DNA from: Rhodococcus sp. KBS0724
GTDB taxonomy: Bacteria; Actinomycetota; Actinomycetes; Mycobacteriales; Mycobacteriaceae
Reading direction: 5' to 3'
Assembly (NCBI RefSeq): GCF_005938745.2
Contig: NZ_VCBX02000003.1
Span: 8,619-72,618, forward strand
Length of the DNA: 64,000 nucleotides
Shown here piece by piece: positions 24,023 to 32,493 of this stretch. Under the pieces are notes generated by a model. The model ran no database searches. It worked only from the letters and a program-made list of their open reading frames with translations, and was not told the DNA's origin. Numbering within the stretch: position 1 is the stretch's first letter; each line of letters begins with the position of its first letter. The position numbers and the translations under genes are program-made.

Positions 24023-25099
24023 ATGGCCACCACCACAGCTGTAGATACTACGAAATCAGGCGATGTTGTTGTCGGGATCGACACCCACAAATACGTGCAT
24101 GTCGGTGCGGTATTCGACACCACCGCCGGTTTGCTCTCGACCATCAGCGTTCCCGCCGACTCGCACGGATTTATCCAGTTACTCTCGTGGGCCGAGTCAT
24201 TCGGACAGCCGATAGCCTTCGGAATCGAAGGGACCGGCTCCTACGGTGGTGCATTGACCTCGTTCATCCGACGTCGCGGCTACCGCGTCATCGAAGTTGC
24301 CCGACCGGATCGACGGATACGCCGACTGGTCGGAAAATCGGACACGATCGACGCCCAGAATGCGGCGAAAGCAGTGATGGCCGGGTTCGCTACCGCCGAA
24401 CCGAAAACCGCCGACGGAACGGTCGAGATGATTCGCCAACTCAAAGTCGCACATGACACTGCCGTCAAGGCGCGTGCCACGACAATGGTGACGCTGAAAG
24501 CGATGCTGGTGCATGCACCGGAAGTATTACGCGCCGAAATGGCTGGGAAAACACAAATCACCTTGGCTCGTCACTGCGCAGCGTTGACCGTCGAGCATCT
24601 GGACAGTCCTGACGACTCGATGCAGATCACGCTGGCAACCCTCGCCCACCGGTGGCTCATGCTCGATCATGAAGCAGCTGAGTTGAACGAACATATCGAA
24701 CGATTAGTGAAAACTACTGCACCACAACTCGTTCAATCATATGGAATCGGAACTGACACGGCAGCGGAGATTTTGATCGTGTTCGGTGACAACCCGGAGC
24801 GAATCAAGTCCGAAGCTGCATTGGCCAAGCTTGCCGGGATCAGTCCGATCCCTGCGTCCTCAGGGACGACGACCGGGAAATACCGGATCAACCACGGCGG
24901 TCATCGGCAGCTCAATGCCGCCATCTATCGAACAGTCATCGTACGCATGCGGTTTCACGAGCCCACCAAAATTTACGTCGCACGCCGCACCGCCGAAGGA
25001 AAGGCCAAAAGAGACATCATTCGCTGCCTGAAACGCTACGTCATCCGCGAGGTCTATCACCTCGTCAACAATCCCGTGACCAGTGCCAACGCGATTTGA
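24023..25099 (+). CDS. IS110-family transposase (DEDD recombinase)
   Basis: A 358-residue protein. The N-terminal RuvC-like domain shows VVGIDTHK (first Asp), FGIEGTGSYG (Glu) and KSDTIDAQNAAK (two Asp), forming the DEDD set. The C-terminal Transposase_20 domain shows the IGTDTAAEILIVFGDNPERIKSEAALAKLAGISPIPASSGTT region, with Ser candidates for the nucleophile, and the NHGGHRQLNAAIY motif. It has normal length and no lesions, so it is probably functional. GGAGGAACC precedes the ATG. Confidence 0.93.
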   Translation: MATTTAVDTTKSGDVVVGIDTHKYVHVGAVFDTTAGLLSTISVPADSHGFIQLLSWAESFGQPIAFGIEGTGSYGGALTSFIRRRGYRVIEVARPDRRIRRLVGKSDTIDAQNAAKAVMAGFATAEPKTADGTVEMIRQLKVAHDTAVKARATTMVTLKAMLVHAPEVLRAEMAGKTQITLARHCAALTVEHLDSPDDSMQITLATLAHRWLMLDHEAAELNEHIERLVKTTAPQLVQSYGIGTDTAAEILIVFGDNPERIKSEAALAKLAGISPIPASSGTTTGKYRINHGGHRQLNAAIYRTVIVRMRFHEPTKIYVARRTAEGKAKRDIIRCLKRYVIREVYHLVNNPVTSANAI

Positions 25100-25414
25100 C
25101 AACTATAGGAGCATCAATGCGCTCGCCGAGTCGGTGAACGCTGACTACAAGAATGAACTCGTCGACGATCAACCCCGATTCCCCGCGGAGCTGTCGTTGG
25201 CCACCGCGCAATGGGTGGCGTTCTACAACCGGGAACCGGAAATTGATGTGAGGCATGATCTACCGAACCGCTGAGGTGATCACCCAGACCACACCGAAGA
25301 TTGGCAGCGACAAGAACGCACCGACTGCAGTGATCGACGCCCGCGGTCAGTTTGGCGAGTGCCCGCACGGGGCCATCGCTGATATGTGCACGCGATAGGG
25401 TGCATAGAACGAGC

Positions 25415-25442
25415 GAAGCCCCGAGCGCGTGCCCGGGGCTTC
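25415..25442. terminator. Hairpin terminator
   Basis: GAAGCCCCG and CGGGGCTTC are perfect complements in the gap between the dead IS3-family element and the Abi-like gene. Otherwise 25276-25506 holds nothing I recognise. Confidence 0.65.
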
Positions 25443-25506
25443 CTCATGTATGAGCGGGAACTCTTGTTTCCCGTATCACCGATCAGCTTACACAAGCTTA
25501 TGACAG

Positions 25507-26280
25507 GTGGAAAGTGAGGGCGCGGCCAGTGACCCAAACGACGGCGGGAGAAGCCGCACGACTCATCGGCGCTGCGGGGCCGCGCCGTACCGTGAGGTCG
25601 CCGGCCATGATTTAGCTGATGCTCTGGCTCTGTACCAGTGGAACATGCAAATGGCGGCCGCGTTCCAAGAGGTTCTGGGTTTTGTGGAAGTCGGTGTTCG
25701 AAACGCTATCGACGCGGAGCTGAGGATCTGGAACCCCGGGCGTGGGAACGATGTGGCCACTGGCGAGCAGTACCCTGTCGACTGGACCGTCAACCCGGCT
25801 CCACCTCTCCGGGGTTTGGTGAAGCGTGCAGTCGTTCAAGCGCAGGTCCACGCAGAAAGAGCGCGCGACAGTCGGCACCCAGGGCACCATCGGAAAACGG
25901 CTGCGATTACACACGACGATGTAGTGGCGCAGCTCTCCTTCAGCTTGTGGCCGAAACTTCTCCCGGATCCGCAGAAGGCGCTGTCGGGGAACCCAAACCT
26001 GTGGTCGGCCGCACTCGTTTATGCTTTTCCTCAGGCAGCCGGCAACAGTGCGAACCAAGTGCTCGCTGTACCTGCGGTCAAATTGGTCCACGCCCGACTA
26101 ATCCGATTGGTCAAGCTACGCAATCGGGTTGCGCACATGGAACCTCTCCTGGACGTCAACATCGCGGCTCGACTGACAGACTGCCTGCAAGTTCTCGGAT
26201 ACATGTCGCCACAGGCCCGCGACTGGTGTGCCGGTGTCAGCCGGGTCACTGCTGTTGGGAACGCCCGGCCCGAGATGTAG
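25507..26280 (+). CDS. Abi-like HEPN-domain protein
   Basis: A protein of about 257 residues resembling actinobacterial Abi-like (Abi_2) proteins. LALYQWNMQMAAAFQEVLGFVEVGVRNAIDAEL is the typical N-terminal helix pair, and KLVHARLIRLVKLRNRVAHMEPLL holds the Rx4H HEPN motif (RNRVAH) of a putative ribonuclease centre. In known Abi systems such proteins halt phage growth by RNA cleavage. The frame opens at GTG 25507; an internal start is possible since the first 30 residues are low quality. It stands alone behind a terminator, so it is probably a self-contained defence or toxin gene. No antitoxin is visible. Confidence 0.7.
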   Translation: MESEGAASDPNDGGRSRTTHRRCGAAPYREVAGHDLADALALYQWNMQMAAAFQEVLGFVEVGVRNAIDAELRIWNPGRGNDVATGEQYPVDWTVNPAPPLRGLVKRAVVQAQVHAERARDSRHPGHHRKTAAITHDDVVAQLSFSLWPKLLPDPQKALSGNPNLWSAALVYAFPQAAGNSANQVLAVPAVKLVHARLIRLVKLRNRVAHMEPLLDVNIAARLTDCLQVLGYMSPQARDWCAGVSRVTAVGNARPEM

Positions 26281-26862
26281 CCGACATAAGAACTCCACTG
26301 CTCGTTCCTCGTTCCCCACCGTCAGAACGAACCAGGCTCCACGCATTCAACGAAACGCATGTTTCACGAGCTGTTGACAACGAAATGGTTTGTGGTGCGG
26401 CGTATTACGCCGCTAATAGATATTATGTCATTTTTTCATCGAATTATTCTCTTAAGGATCTGTGCAGCAACAGGTTTCGAAGGAAATCGCTATCTGCATG
26501 GAGAGTGGCGGCCTGCAGTTTCGACATCTCGCGTGTGCTCGTCGATGGTGGGTCGTGCTCGAAGACGGCGGACAACCTGAGACGGTCCTTCGAGCAGAAT
26601 CGATGGTGGTGCTCGGCCTTGCGTCAGGCATGCTGACGGGCGAGCGGGCGATCTCCGCGCGGCGATTTTCGGTCCCTGGCGGTATTGGTTCTGAGTGCCA
26701 CGGACGGTGGAGGCAGGAGCAAGTTCTCTGCGAATCGGGGCATGGTGTTCACGCTGGGCGATTCATTCAGCTCAGAACAGTCGTGAGTGCCTGTCGAAGG
26801 GCTTAGCCTGGTAATAGACAAGATTTTTTGCACGGTCCGACTCGGTTCGGGAGGGCTGCACG
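26281..26862. other. Gene-free stretch of lower GC
   Basis: Short open frames here have no ribosome binding sites and no recognisable protein features. The part 26380-26470 is AT-rich and may hold a promoter for the genes to the right. I see nothing else. Confidence 0.5.
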
Positions 26863-27162
26863 ATGACGGTTTATGGCATTCGGCTCGACAGCGGCCAGCG
26901 CTTCAAATTGAAAGTTGCGGTATTCGCGGGTGTAGTCCTGACGATCGGGTTGCTGGGCGTATTCGCGAGCAGTGTGGGTGGTTTGAGCTGGGATTATGCT
27001 CACACCGCGGTAGGGCAGCCGTGGTTCCAGCGGTACAGCTTCATCGCGGGAATTATCATTGTTTCCGCGTGGATCGTGGCTGTGGGGACGGCGTTGTTCG
27101 TTTGGCTCGCGAATGCGATTGGCAAGGTCGCCACGACCAGGAGAATGGGCAACGACCGCTAG
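26863..27162 (+). CDS. Small membrane protein, two TM segments
   Basis: A 99-residue protein with GGGAGGGCTGC before its ATG. Two hydrophobic segments (residues 17-37 and 57-85) flank a periplasmic-type loop (SVGGLSWDYAHTAVGQPWFQRY). No family is recognised. The next gene starts 65 bp later in the same direction and is also a small membrane-anchored protein, so the two may be one operon. Confidence 0.55.
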   Translation: MTVYGIRLDSGQRFKLKVAVFAGVVLTIGLLGVFASSVGGLSWDYAHTAVGQPWFQRYSFIAGIIIVSAWIVAVGTALFVWLANAIGKVATTRRMGNDR

Positions 27163-27227
27163 CTGATCCAGACTCCGATCGGGCTCGCTTGGTTTACCCT
27201 CAGCGATCGGTGCGGGACACTCAACTG

Positions 27228-27632
27228 ATGTCGGGCGACAGCGAGAGAGCTCACCTTCCACGTTCGGTGCGGTTCGTCGACGCGGCGGAACTGTACTGGG
27301 CAGATCCGCTGAAGCGCGTCGTGATGATCGTGGTCGGGGTGCTGGTGGCGTCGATCGGTGTGGCCTATCTGTGGTTCGCGTCCAACTATCATTCGCTGAC
27401 GTGGCCGTTTCACACACCGGAGCGGATCAGCATGCACGGACGCGACTACCAGCGCAACCTCTTTCCCCCGCTGGACGAAGTTCCGGAACCTGATCGGCAG
27501 TCGGAGATCAACACGATGGTGCCCTTCGGCTACCCGATCATCGGATACACCGGCTACGAGACCAGCACCGTCATTTATCTGCGTTGGCGAGACGGGGAGT
27601 ATTACGGCTACTCGCTGCAGGGAGGCCCCTGA
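27228..27632 (+). CDS. Membrane-anchored hypothetical protein with C-terminal LQGGP
   Basis: A 134-residue protein with one transmembrane segment (residues 31-52) and an exported C-terminal domain of about 80 residues that ends DGEYYGYSLQGGP. The oppositely oriented gene at 28244-28621 has the same plan and ends GTFIPYTLQGGP, so they look like diverged paralogues. ATG 27228 is chosen; GTG 27210 is an alternative. The function is unknown. Confidence 0.55.
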   Translation: MSGDSERAHLPRSVRFVDAAELYWADPLKRVVMIVVGVLVASIGVAYLWFASNYHSLTWPFHTPERISMHGRDYQRNLFPPLDEVPEPDRQSEINTMVPFGYPIIGYTGYETSTVIYLRWRDGEYYGYSLQGGP

Positions 27633-27654
27633 GCCGCCGACTTGTCCTCGTCCG

Positions 27655-28143
27655 TCACCGGAGCGGACGCGTTACAAGGACCACGATCAGTGCGGCGAAG
27701 CCCACAGCGATGGCGACTGGATTCGTCATCGGCGGCAACAGCTTCCACCTATCCCAGGCACCGCTTCGTCGTGTGAACGCCAGCGCCATCCGGACAATGC
27801 TCACGATGATGGCGACACCGGCGAGGGCGGGGACCACACTGAGCACGAGGACGTGCTTCTTCGTTTCATCGAGTGTCTGAACGCACAAAGGCTCCAGGGG
27901 AGGCACTCGGCGTGCTGCCGAATCATTCGCATTTTCTTCATCCGCCCAACGGACGCGTGTGAAGTCGGGGTCGGCGACACTCCCGCACGGGTACGCCGCA
28001 TCACTGACGGGACGGACGGTGACAGCGACAGGCTCGTGGAGCGCTTGGATCGGCCCCACGATGGAGGATCCGAGCAGTACGAGCAGTGTGATCAGCAGCA
28101 GGAATTCCGTGCCGAGTGAACGCATGTCCCGCGTAGAGGTCAT
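27655..28143 (-). CDS. Membrane protein, hypothetical
   Basis: A 162-residue protein with three hydrophobic segments (residues 11-33, 97-117 and 138-158). The external loop between the first two has two cysteines (YPCGSV, PLCVQT). It is convergent with the gene before it and lies in the same small cluster of membrane proteins (26.8-28.6 kb). No family is recognised. Confidence 0.5.
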   Translation of the reverse strand: MTSTRDMRSLGTEFLLLITLLVLLGSSIVGPIQALHEPVAVTVRPVSDAAYPCGSVADPDFTRVRWADEENANDSAARRVPPLEPLCVQTLDETKKHVLVLSVVPALAGVAIIVSIVRMALAFTRRSGAWDRWKLLPPMTNPVAIAVGFAALIVVLVTRPLR

Positions 28144-28243
28144 GGCTGGCTATCGCGCCAGAAGCGAGTACCCATGCGGTTGTCCTTTGTCGGTGGGGTG
28201 GTGCGATCTGTGGTCGCCCGGGTGGTTCCGCGCGGAGTTGTTC

Positions 28244-28621
28244 TCAGGGCCCGCCTTGGAGCGTGTACGGGATGAAGGTGCCGTTCTCTCCCCGCGCGAG
28301 GATGGTGACGGGCTGACTAGTGGCGACGGGCTGCCCCGTCCGAACTGCGACGTACAGGTCGAGGTTCTCGTCGTCGAGGTGGTCGACTTTCGAGTAGTCG
28401 TACCCGCTCGCAGAGCATGACATGTCGGCGACGGGGTCACCGGTGCGGTTGTAGTGCCGGTGACGGTAGGTGAGACTGATCGGGAATCCGTCGGCGGGAG
28501 TGCGGTGTCGCCAGTAGTAGAGACCGCCGTAGATGGACCCCACGACGAGTATCCCGGCGATCACAAGCAAGACGAACGCCGCGACGGCGTTCGTCGGCCA
28601 CAGCCGCCTCCCTTTTCGCAT
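28244..28621 (-). CDS. Membrane-anchored hypothetical protein with C-terminal LQGGP
   Basis: A 125-residue protein with a basic N-terminus, one transmembrane segment (residues 12-35) and an exported domain. It ends PYTLQGGP, like the 27228-27632 protein, and both share the layout TM, Arg/His-rich juxtamembrane part, Tyr/Asp-rich domain, LQGGP end. The exposed C-terminal tail may be a binding or processing signal. The function is unknown. Confidence 0.55.
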   Translation of the reverse strand: MRKGRRLWPTNAVAAFVLLVIAGILVVGSIYGGLYYWRHRTPADGFPISLTYRHRHYNRTGDPVADMSCSASGYDYSKVDHLDDENLDLYVAVRTGQPVATSQPVTILARGENGTFIPYTLQGGP

Positions 28622-28716
28622 GCACGATTATGGCCAACAGTTGGTACGTCCGTCGGGACGTGACCGAGGCACTGCTCGGTGTGTTGCGCGTGGCTCGGTG
28701 CCCGGCCTCACTTTGA

Positions 28717-28977
28717 TCACTTCGAGAGGATGCTGTTCAGCGCATCGAGTAATGCACCGACTGCGGGAATTCGGGTCGAACTGGCCGCTCGCAACGAACG
28801 TGTCACGGCCGGCTCGGTGGGCAGATATCGCACGCCAGCGGTTTTTGCCCGCGCCGTCTCCGGAACTAAGGCAACAGCGAGCCCCGCTTCGACGAGGGCG
28901 AGTTGAGTCGAGTATTCCGACACCTCATATCGAATTGTCGGCTCGATTCCGGCCTCGAGTAGTGCAATGGATTGCAC
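28717..28977 (-). pseudogene. LysR-family regulator, C-terminal fragment
   Basis: Only the end of a LysR substrate-binding domain remains: LLEAGIEPTIRYEVSEYSTQLALVEAGLAVALVPETARAKTAGVRYLPTEP. The HTH and first part of the effector domain are missing upstream. It is a truncated remnant. Confidence 0.75.
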
Positions 28978-29032
28978 TACAGCGAAATGTGTTCATGAAA
29001 CACATCTGCAGCTGTATTTGAGTGCCGGGCCG

Positions 29033-29659
29033 CTACCAGAGTGAGAGCGGACGTCCTGCAACCTCGGCCGCAGCGATGCGCTCGTCGATGACGTCGTTTC
29101 CTTCGTTCTGTTCGATCCCGGTACGGATCGCGGCGGCGATGGCGCGAGTGCGACCCGCGGGGCCTCGAACGTCGGCGAGGGGGCTGGTGATGTTGCGTCG
29201 CCGAAGCTCGTATTCGCTGCGGTTGCTGCGATTGGTTCCCAACCGCATGTGTGCCGGGTTGGTGCAGCCGGCGAAGTCACACTGGTGGCACAGCACCGCA
29301 TCGTCGGTGTTGGACCAGCCCAACCTCGAGATGACACCGTATTCGAGCTGGTAGGCGAACAAATGCGCCGGCACGGTCCCACGGCGAGACGGCCCGGGCA
29401 GGCTCGCCGCCCGGAACGAACCATGCCCGGTCGACGACACCCCGCCGATCCAGGGCCAGCACAGGTGCTGACGCCGTCGGAAGCGTTTGGATTCGAACCG
29501 GGCGACGACGGCAGGGTCGGCGAGCCAGGACTGCCACAGACGTTCGGGAATGCGTACCGGCTGGGGCTGCCCGATCAACGTCATCTGGAACGGCGGTAGC
29601 GCGGGAGTGTTGTCGGGCATGCCGGGCAGCGGCGATGGAGCATCGTTGACGAACGTCAT
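29033..29659 (-). CDS. HNH-type endonuclease-domain protein
   Basis: A 208-residue protein with GGAGCAGGCG before its ATG. Residues 65-145 carry an HNH-like fold: CWPWIGGVSSTGHGSFR, then PAHLFAYQLEYG, then VLCHQCDFAGCTNPAHMRLGTNRSNRSEY, with CxxC-C zinc-type cysteines and the NPAHMRLGT motif of HNH_3-like nucleases. Such proteins are common on actinobacterial plasmids and phages; possible roles are DNA nicking or a homing-like activity. No intron or target relation is visible. Confidence 0.72.
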   Translation of the reverse strand: MTFVNDAPSPLPGMPDNTPALPPFQMTLIGQPQPVRIPERLWQSWLADPAVVARFESKRFRRRQHLCWPWIGGVSSTGHGSFRAASLPGPSRRGTVPAHLFAYQLEYGVISRLGWSNTDDAVLCHQCDFAGCTNPAHMRLGTNRSNRSEYELRRRNITSPLADVRGPAGRTRAIAAAIRTGIEQNEGNDVIDERIAAAEVAGRPLSLW

Positions 29660-29939
29660 CGCCTGCTCCTGACACTCGATCCGAACTGTTACCCGAGCTG
29701 ACTGTAGGAGCGTGCACCGACAGAATATGCCTGACTACTGTCCGAGCGTGCGGCGGTAACAGTTCAACGAGAGACATTGCCGGTCGGCAGACTCGCCTAC
29801 TCCCGCCACCCGAAATGCCCTGTTCTGACACCGCCCCACAACGGATGTTGACCATAGGAAAGTGGCAATGATCAGGTAGAATGGACAACGGTGCGCAACG
29901 CCCGCCACCACGCTCGCCCGAGTCGACGAAGGAGCACCG

Positions 29940-30155
29940 GTGACCACTGCACGCAACGCACAGTCGCACATGACCGAAGCCCAGATCGACCGAGCCATCG
30001 CCGCCGCCACCGCCGGACACCGCATGGCCGGCATGGAACCCACCGAATACGGCATCGAAGTCGGACGCCGGCAACTACGCGGAGAAATCACCGGCGACGA
30101 AGCAGTCGCACTCGTCCTCGCCGAAAACCGCCGCCGCCGAGCTGCCCGCAGTTGA
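29940..30155 (+). CDS. VbhA-type antitoxin of a Fic module
   Basis: A 71-residue protein starting at GTG 29940 with GAAGGAG before it. The layout matches VbhA antitoxins: helix MTEAQIDRAIAAATAGHRMAGMEP, then GIEVGRRQLRGEITGDEAVALVLAENRRRR. VbhA blocks its Fic partner by placing a Glu of the (S/T)xxxE(G/N) helix in the ATP site. Aligning on the MEP end puts GHRMAG where that motif should be, so the inhibitory Glu is Ala and the Ser/Thr is Gly. The stop overlaps the Fic start. Confidence 0.75.
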   Translation: MTTARNAQSHMTEAQIDRAIAAATAGHRMAGMEPTEYGIEVGRRQLRGEITGDEAVALVLAENRRRRAARS

Positions 30156-30994
30156 AAGACCCGTACGTCGACCCCGAAACAGGGGTCCTGATCAACAAAC
30201 TCGGGCACACCGACCCACAAGCACTCCTCGAGGACGAAACCGAAGCGGCGTATCAGCGCATCCTGCAACTCGAATTACAGCCCATACCAGGCAATTTCGA
30301 CTTCGACCACCTGAAAAAGATCCACCAATTCATCCTGCAAGACGTCTACGACTGGGCCGGCACCCTCCGCACCCGCGACACCGGCGCCGTCGGCATGAAC
30401 CTCCCACACTGCCGACCCGAACACATCGAAAACCAAGCCGCATTCATCTTCCGCGGAATCGCCAAAGACAACTTCCCCCAAGGACTCCCGAAAGACCGCG
30501 CCGTCGACCGACTCGCCTACCACTGGGGCGAAACCACCGTCCTGCACCCATTCCGAGACGGCAACTCCCGCACACAACGAGTCTTCTTCGACGAACTCCT
30601 CAAATCCTCCGGCTGGACCATCGACTGGCAAAAAGTCCACGCCTCCGCAGTACAAGCAGCCCGCTACGTCGCAATGGAAGCAAACCACACACCACTCCGC
30701 GACGTCCTCGCGGTCGGCGTACACCGCAACAACACCGAACCGCCCACACTCGCCAAGACCCAAGGCGCTGTCATCCACCTCGAGGTAGCCGAGCATCACA
30801 AAGCGATGATCGAGCACCTCCGCAGCGGAAACCGGGAACCGTACAACCCCAACGAGCTCAGCGACATCGCCAACCGAGCCCGCATGAGCTTCCCCGCATC
30901 ACCCACGCACCGTGCCCGCAGCGCAGCCCCCGAAGACCTCAAACCACCGCGACCGAGCCAGCCGAAACGCGAACACGACCTCGGCCGCGACTGA
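30152..30994 (+). CDS. Fic-domain AMP-transferase toxin (VbhT-like)
   Basis: A 280-residue protein. TTG 30152 overlaps the antitoxin stop, and the family start LKDPYVDPETGVLINKLGHTD follows it. The Fic core includes FDFDHLKKIHQFILQDVYDWAGTLRT and the catalytic motif HPFRDGNSRTQR, close to canonical HxFx(D/E)GNGRxxR with Ser in place of one Gly. Fic enzymes transfer AMP to target proteins, often DNA gyrase or topoisomerase IV for VbhT/FicT toxins. The C-terminal 90 residues are charged and lack a BID domain. It forms a toxin-antitoxin pair with the gene before it and may stabilise the plasmid. Confidence 0.88.
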   Translation: MKDPYVDPETGVLINKLGHTDPQALLEDETEAAYQRILQLELQPIPGNFDFDHLKKIHQFILQDVYDWAGTLRTRDTGAVGMNLPHCRPEHIENQAAFIFRGIAKDNFPQGLPKDRAVDRLAYHWGETTVLHPFRDGNSRTQRVFFDELLKSSGWTIDWQKVHASAVQAARYVAMEANHTPLRDVLAVGVHRNNTEPPTLAKTQGAVIHLEVAEHHKAMIEHLRSGNREPYNPNELSDIANRARMSFPASPTHRARSAAPEDLKPPRPSQPKREHDLGRD

Positions 30995-31057
30995 CAACAT
31001 CCGGACAAAAGCGGGCTGACCACAATAAATGTGGCTCACTCTCTGCTCCTGCTGGAA

Positions 31058-31411
31058 TTATTCGGCGTGATCGCTCAGCAGCCGAGCAAGAGCGCGAACC
31101 GTTTTCGGGTCAGTCATATCGCCGCCACGTGCGCAACCGATCCTGGCGCCCGACGCAGTCTCCGCAGCCTGCAACTCCCGATATGCCTCAACAAGCTCAG
31201 CACTGGGATTCGCCATCAGCTCCGCTTGACGCTTTTGCTCAGCCTCGCGAGCAGCGCGCATCTGGGCCGAAAACTGCTCCTCGCGCCAGATTCCGAAACG
31301 GCGACGCTTCCACGGCCCACGAACATCCGCGCCGGTCATCCACGCCGCGAACTGCTCCTTGTCCCGCTCCCACTTCCCCGGCCGAAACTCAGGACTCCAA
31401 CTATCCCTCAC
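31058..31411 (-). CDS. Hypothetical charged protein
   Basis: A 117-residue basic, helix-rich protein with a probable coiled coil (residues 45-90, FSAQMRAAREAEQKRQAELMANPSAELVEAYRELQAAE). It is preceded at 62 bp by the HEPN-like gene on the same strand. No family is recognised. Its reality is supported mainly by codon use and position. Confidence 0.45.
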   Translation of the reverse strand: MRDSWSPEFRPGKWERDKEQFAAWMTGADVRGPWKRRRFGIWREEQFSAQMRAAREAEQKRQAELMANPSAELVEAYRELQAAETASGARIGCARGGDMTDPKTVRALARLLSDHAE

Positions 31412-31472
31412 CTATTCCCTATCAAGCGGCGCACTGCGGATAAGACCAAAAACAGCGGCGCCACCAACCCGC

Positions 31473-32336
31473 TCACGCGGAATCGCGCAGAGTATTCTCG
31501 CACGCAACGAAAGCCTTAGTTATATTAAACAAAAACACGGCCTCGTCACGAGTCACCGTAGTTTCCAGGAGGCTTCCATGTCCCGCGTTCGCGTCCGTAT
31601 TGCGCTTATTGTAAATTTCCAAAATGTAGTCGGCTACAGGATCCGGCAGCTTAGATGCTCTTTTGTATCCCTCAAAGAATCCACCCAACGACTGATTTGA
31701 AACGCTGTCCGTCCCGACTGTCTCTTTCGCCAGGGCCTCCATTGCGGACGCAGTTGCCCCCAAAACCCCTGCGTAATCCTCGCGTTCGAGGCAATGTTCC
31801 GCCCGCTCAAACAGCATCCGAATATTTGGATGTGCTGACTCTTCGATCTGCTGGTCCAAGTCGGTAAATTCTAGAACCTCTACCGATGTCGTCCCGTGTG
31901 ATCGTCGAATCCGCGCACCGAAATTGAATACCTCGAAAACCTCATTTGTCGCTTGTAGATCCAAGTATCGTTGAGTCACCATTTCTGCCGCAAACTCAGC
32001 AATCTCGGCCGCACTCATAGCTCTGATGGCAGCGCCAATTTCACCGTCGTGCCAAGCGATCTCGACTGGTTCGAAAGAACCGTAGCCGTCCCCTTCGAGG
32101 ACATACAACTGGCGTCCTGTTATGTTGTTTGCAGAATTTATGACCGAATTGTAAAAAATTATTGAATGTTCTTTCGCTTCGACGGCGCGATCATCTGCGT
32201 TCTTGATGATCTGCCGCGCAATGAACGACTTCATTTCTGTCGGAGCGATCTCCCTATCGAGGGAAGTGATCGCATTAGAGTTGAGGTAAATTCCCAGTTT
32301 CATGTGAGGATTATGCATCATCAGATCCATTCTCAT
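31473..32336 (-). CDS. AbiJ/HEPN-like protein, putative defence gene
   Basis: A protein of about 287 residues in DNA of lower GC than its surroundings, a sign of transfer. The C-terminal part (residues 165-287) resembles HEPN domains of AbiJ type, with an all-helical CLEREDYAGVLGATASAMEALAKETVG, then ILEIYNKRNTDANAGHGS containing an RN...H pattern, then DEAVFLFNITKAFVACENTL. The N-terminal 150 residues are mixed alpha/beta and unassigned. HEPN proteins of this kind are RNA-cutting effectors in abortive infection. It is placed at the left edge of the leading region. Confidence 0.6.
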   Translation of the reverse strand: MRMDLMMHNPHMKLGIYLNSNAITSLDREIAPTEMKSFIARQIIKNADDRAVEAKEHSIIFYNSVINSANNITGRQLYVLEGDGYGSFEPVEIAWHDGEIGAAIRAMSAAEIAEFAAEMVTQRYLDLQATNEVFEVFNFGARIRRSHGTTSVEVLEFTDLDQQIEESAHPNIRMLFERAEHCLEREDYAGVLGATASAMEALAKETVGTDSVSNQSLGGFFEGYKRASKLPDPVADYILEIYNKRNTDANAGHGSLLETTVTRDEAVFLFNITKAFVACENTLRDSA

Positions 32337-32382
32337 CAGCTAAGACGGTCAACCGTTTCCGTCGCCGATCCCGACCAACGAG

Positions 32383-32465
32383 AGAGCTACCGCGACACCA
32401 AGCGTGGCCGGCCTCCGTCGCTCCCGCACAATCACCCCGCCAGCCACCCGAGTGGGAGGTGCGAA
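32383..32465 (+). repeat. Dispersed repeat, second copy
   Basis: About 85 percent identical to 14692-14773 over some 80 bp, same orientation. It lies directly before the leader repeat in front of the ArdC-like gene. Confidence 0.6.
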
Positions 32466-32493
32466 CGCCTGGCCTGTTGCCGGCGGTGTGTTG

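Larger units (their letters stand above)
23753..25115 (+). mobile_element. IS110-family insertion sequence nested in IS3-family OrfB
   Basis: The host OrfB motif GDSYD-NALAE is split between 23752 and 25116, which fixes the ends to within a base or two and gives a length of about 1.36 kb. No terminal inverted repeats are seen, as is normal for IS110. It holds an intact transposase gene preceded by about 270 bp of noncoding DNA. Confidence 0.82.
23007..25275 (+). pseudogene. IS3-family transposase OrfB, broken twice (nested insertion)
   Basis: The catalytic frame begins VDFVGTHRGNRVGADGLFWGVDSMCAVL and continues through NRLWVADFTYCRTQSGWAFTAFVVDVFARKIVGWKV and DIVHHSDAGSQ, giving the first two catalytic Asp. 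A 20-bp insertion at about 23649 then shifts the frame. The correct continuation YTAITFGQRLAEEGIAASIGSVGDSYD is in another frame and is cut at 23752 by the IS110-family element. The gene resumes at 25116 with NALAESVNADYKNELVDDQP, including the catalytic Glu, and ends abnormally soon after AQWVAFYNREPE. Two independent lesions mean it is dead. Confidence 0.85.

Noticed and set aside
25507..25600. Possible frameshift near the start of the Abi-like gene
   Set aside because: A second frame from 25531 gives a short protein-like stretch, but the main frame already contains the usual first helix of the family, so a lesion is not needed.
26359..26833. Overlapping open frames between the Abi-like gene and the first small membrane protein
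   Set aside because: No ribosome binding sites, no protein-like composition, frames on both strands overlap; treated as noncoding.
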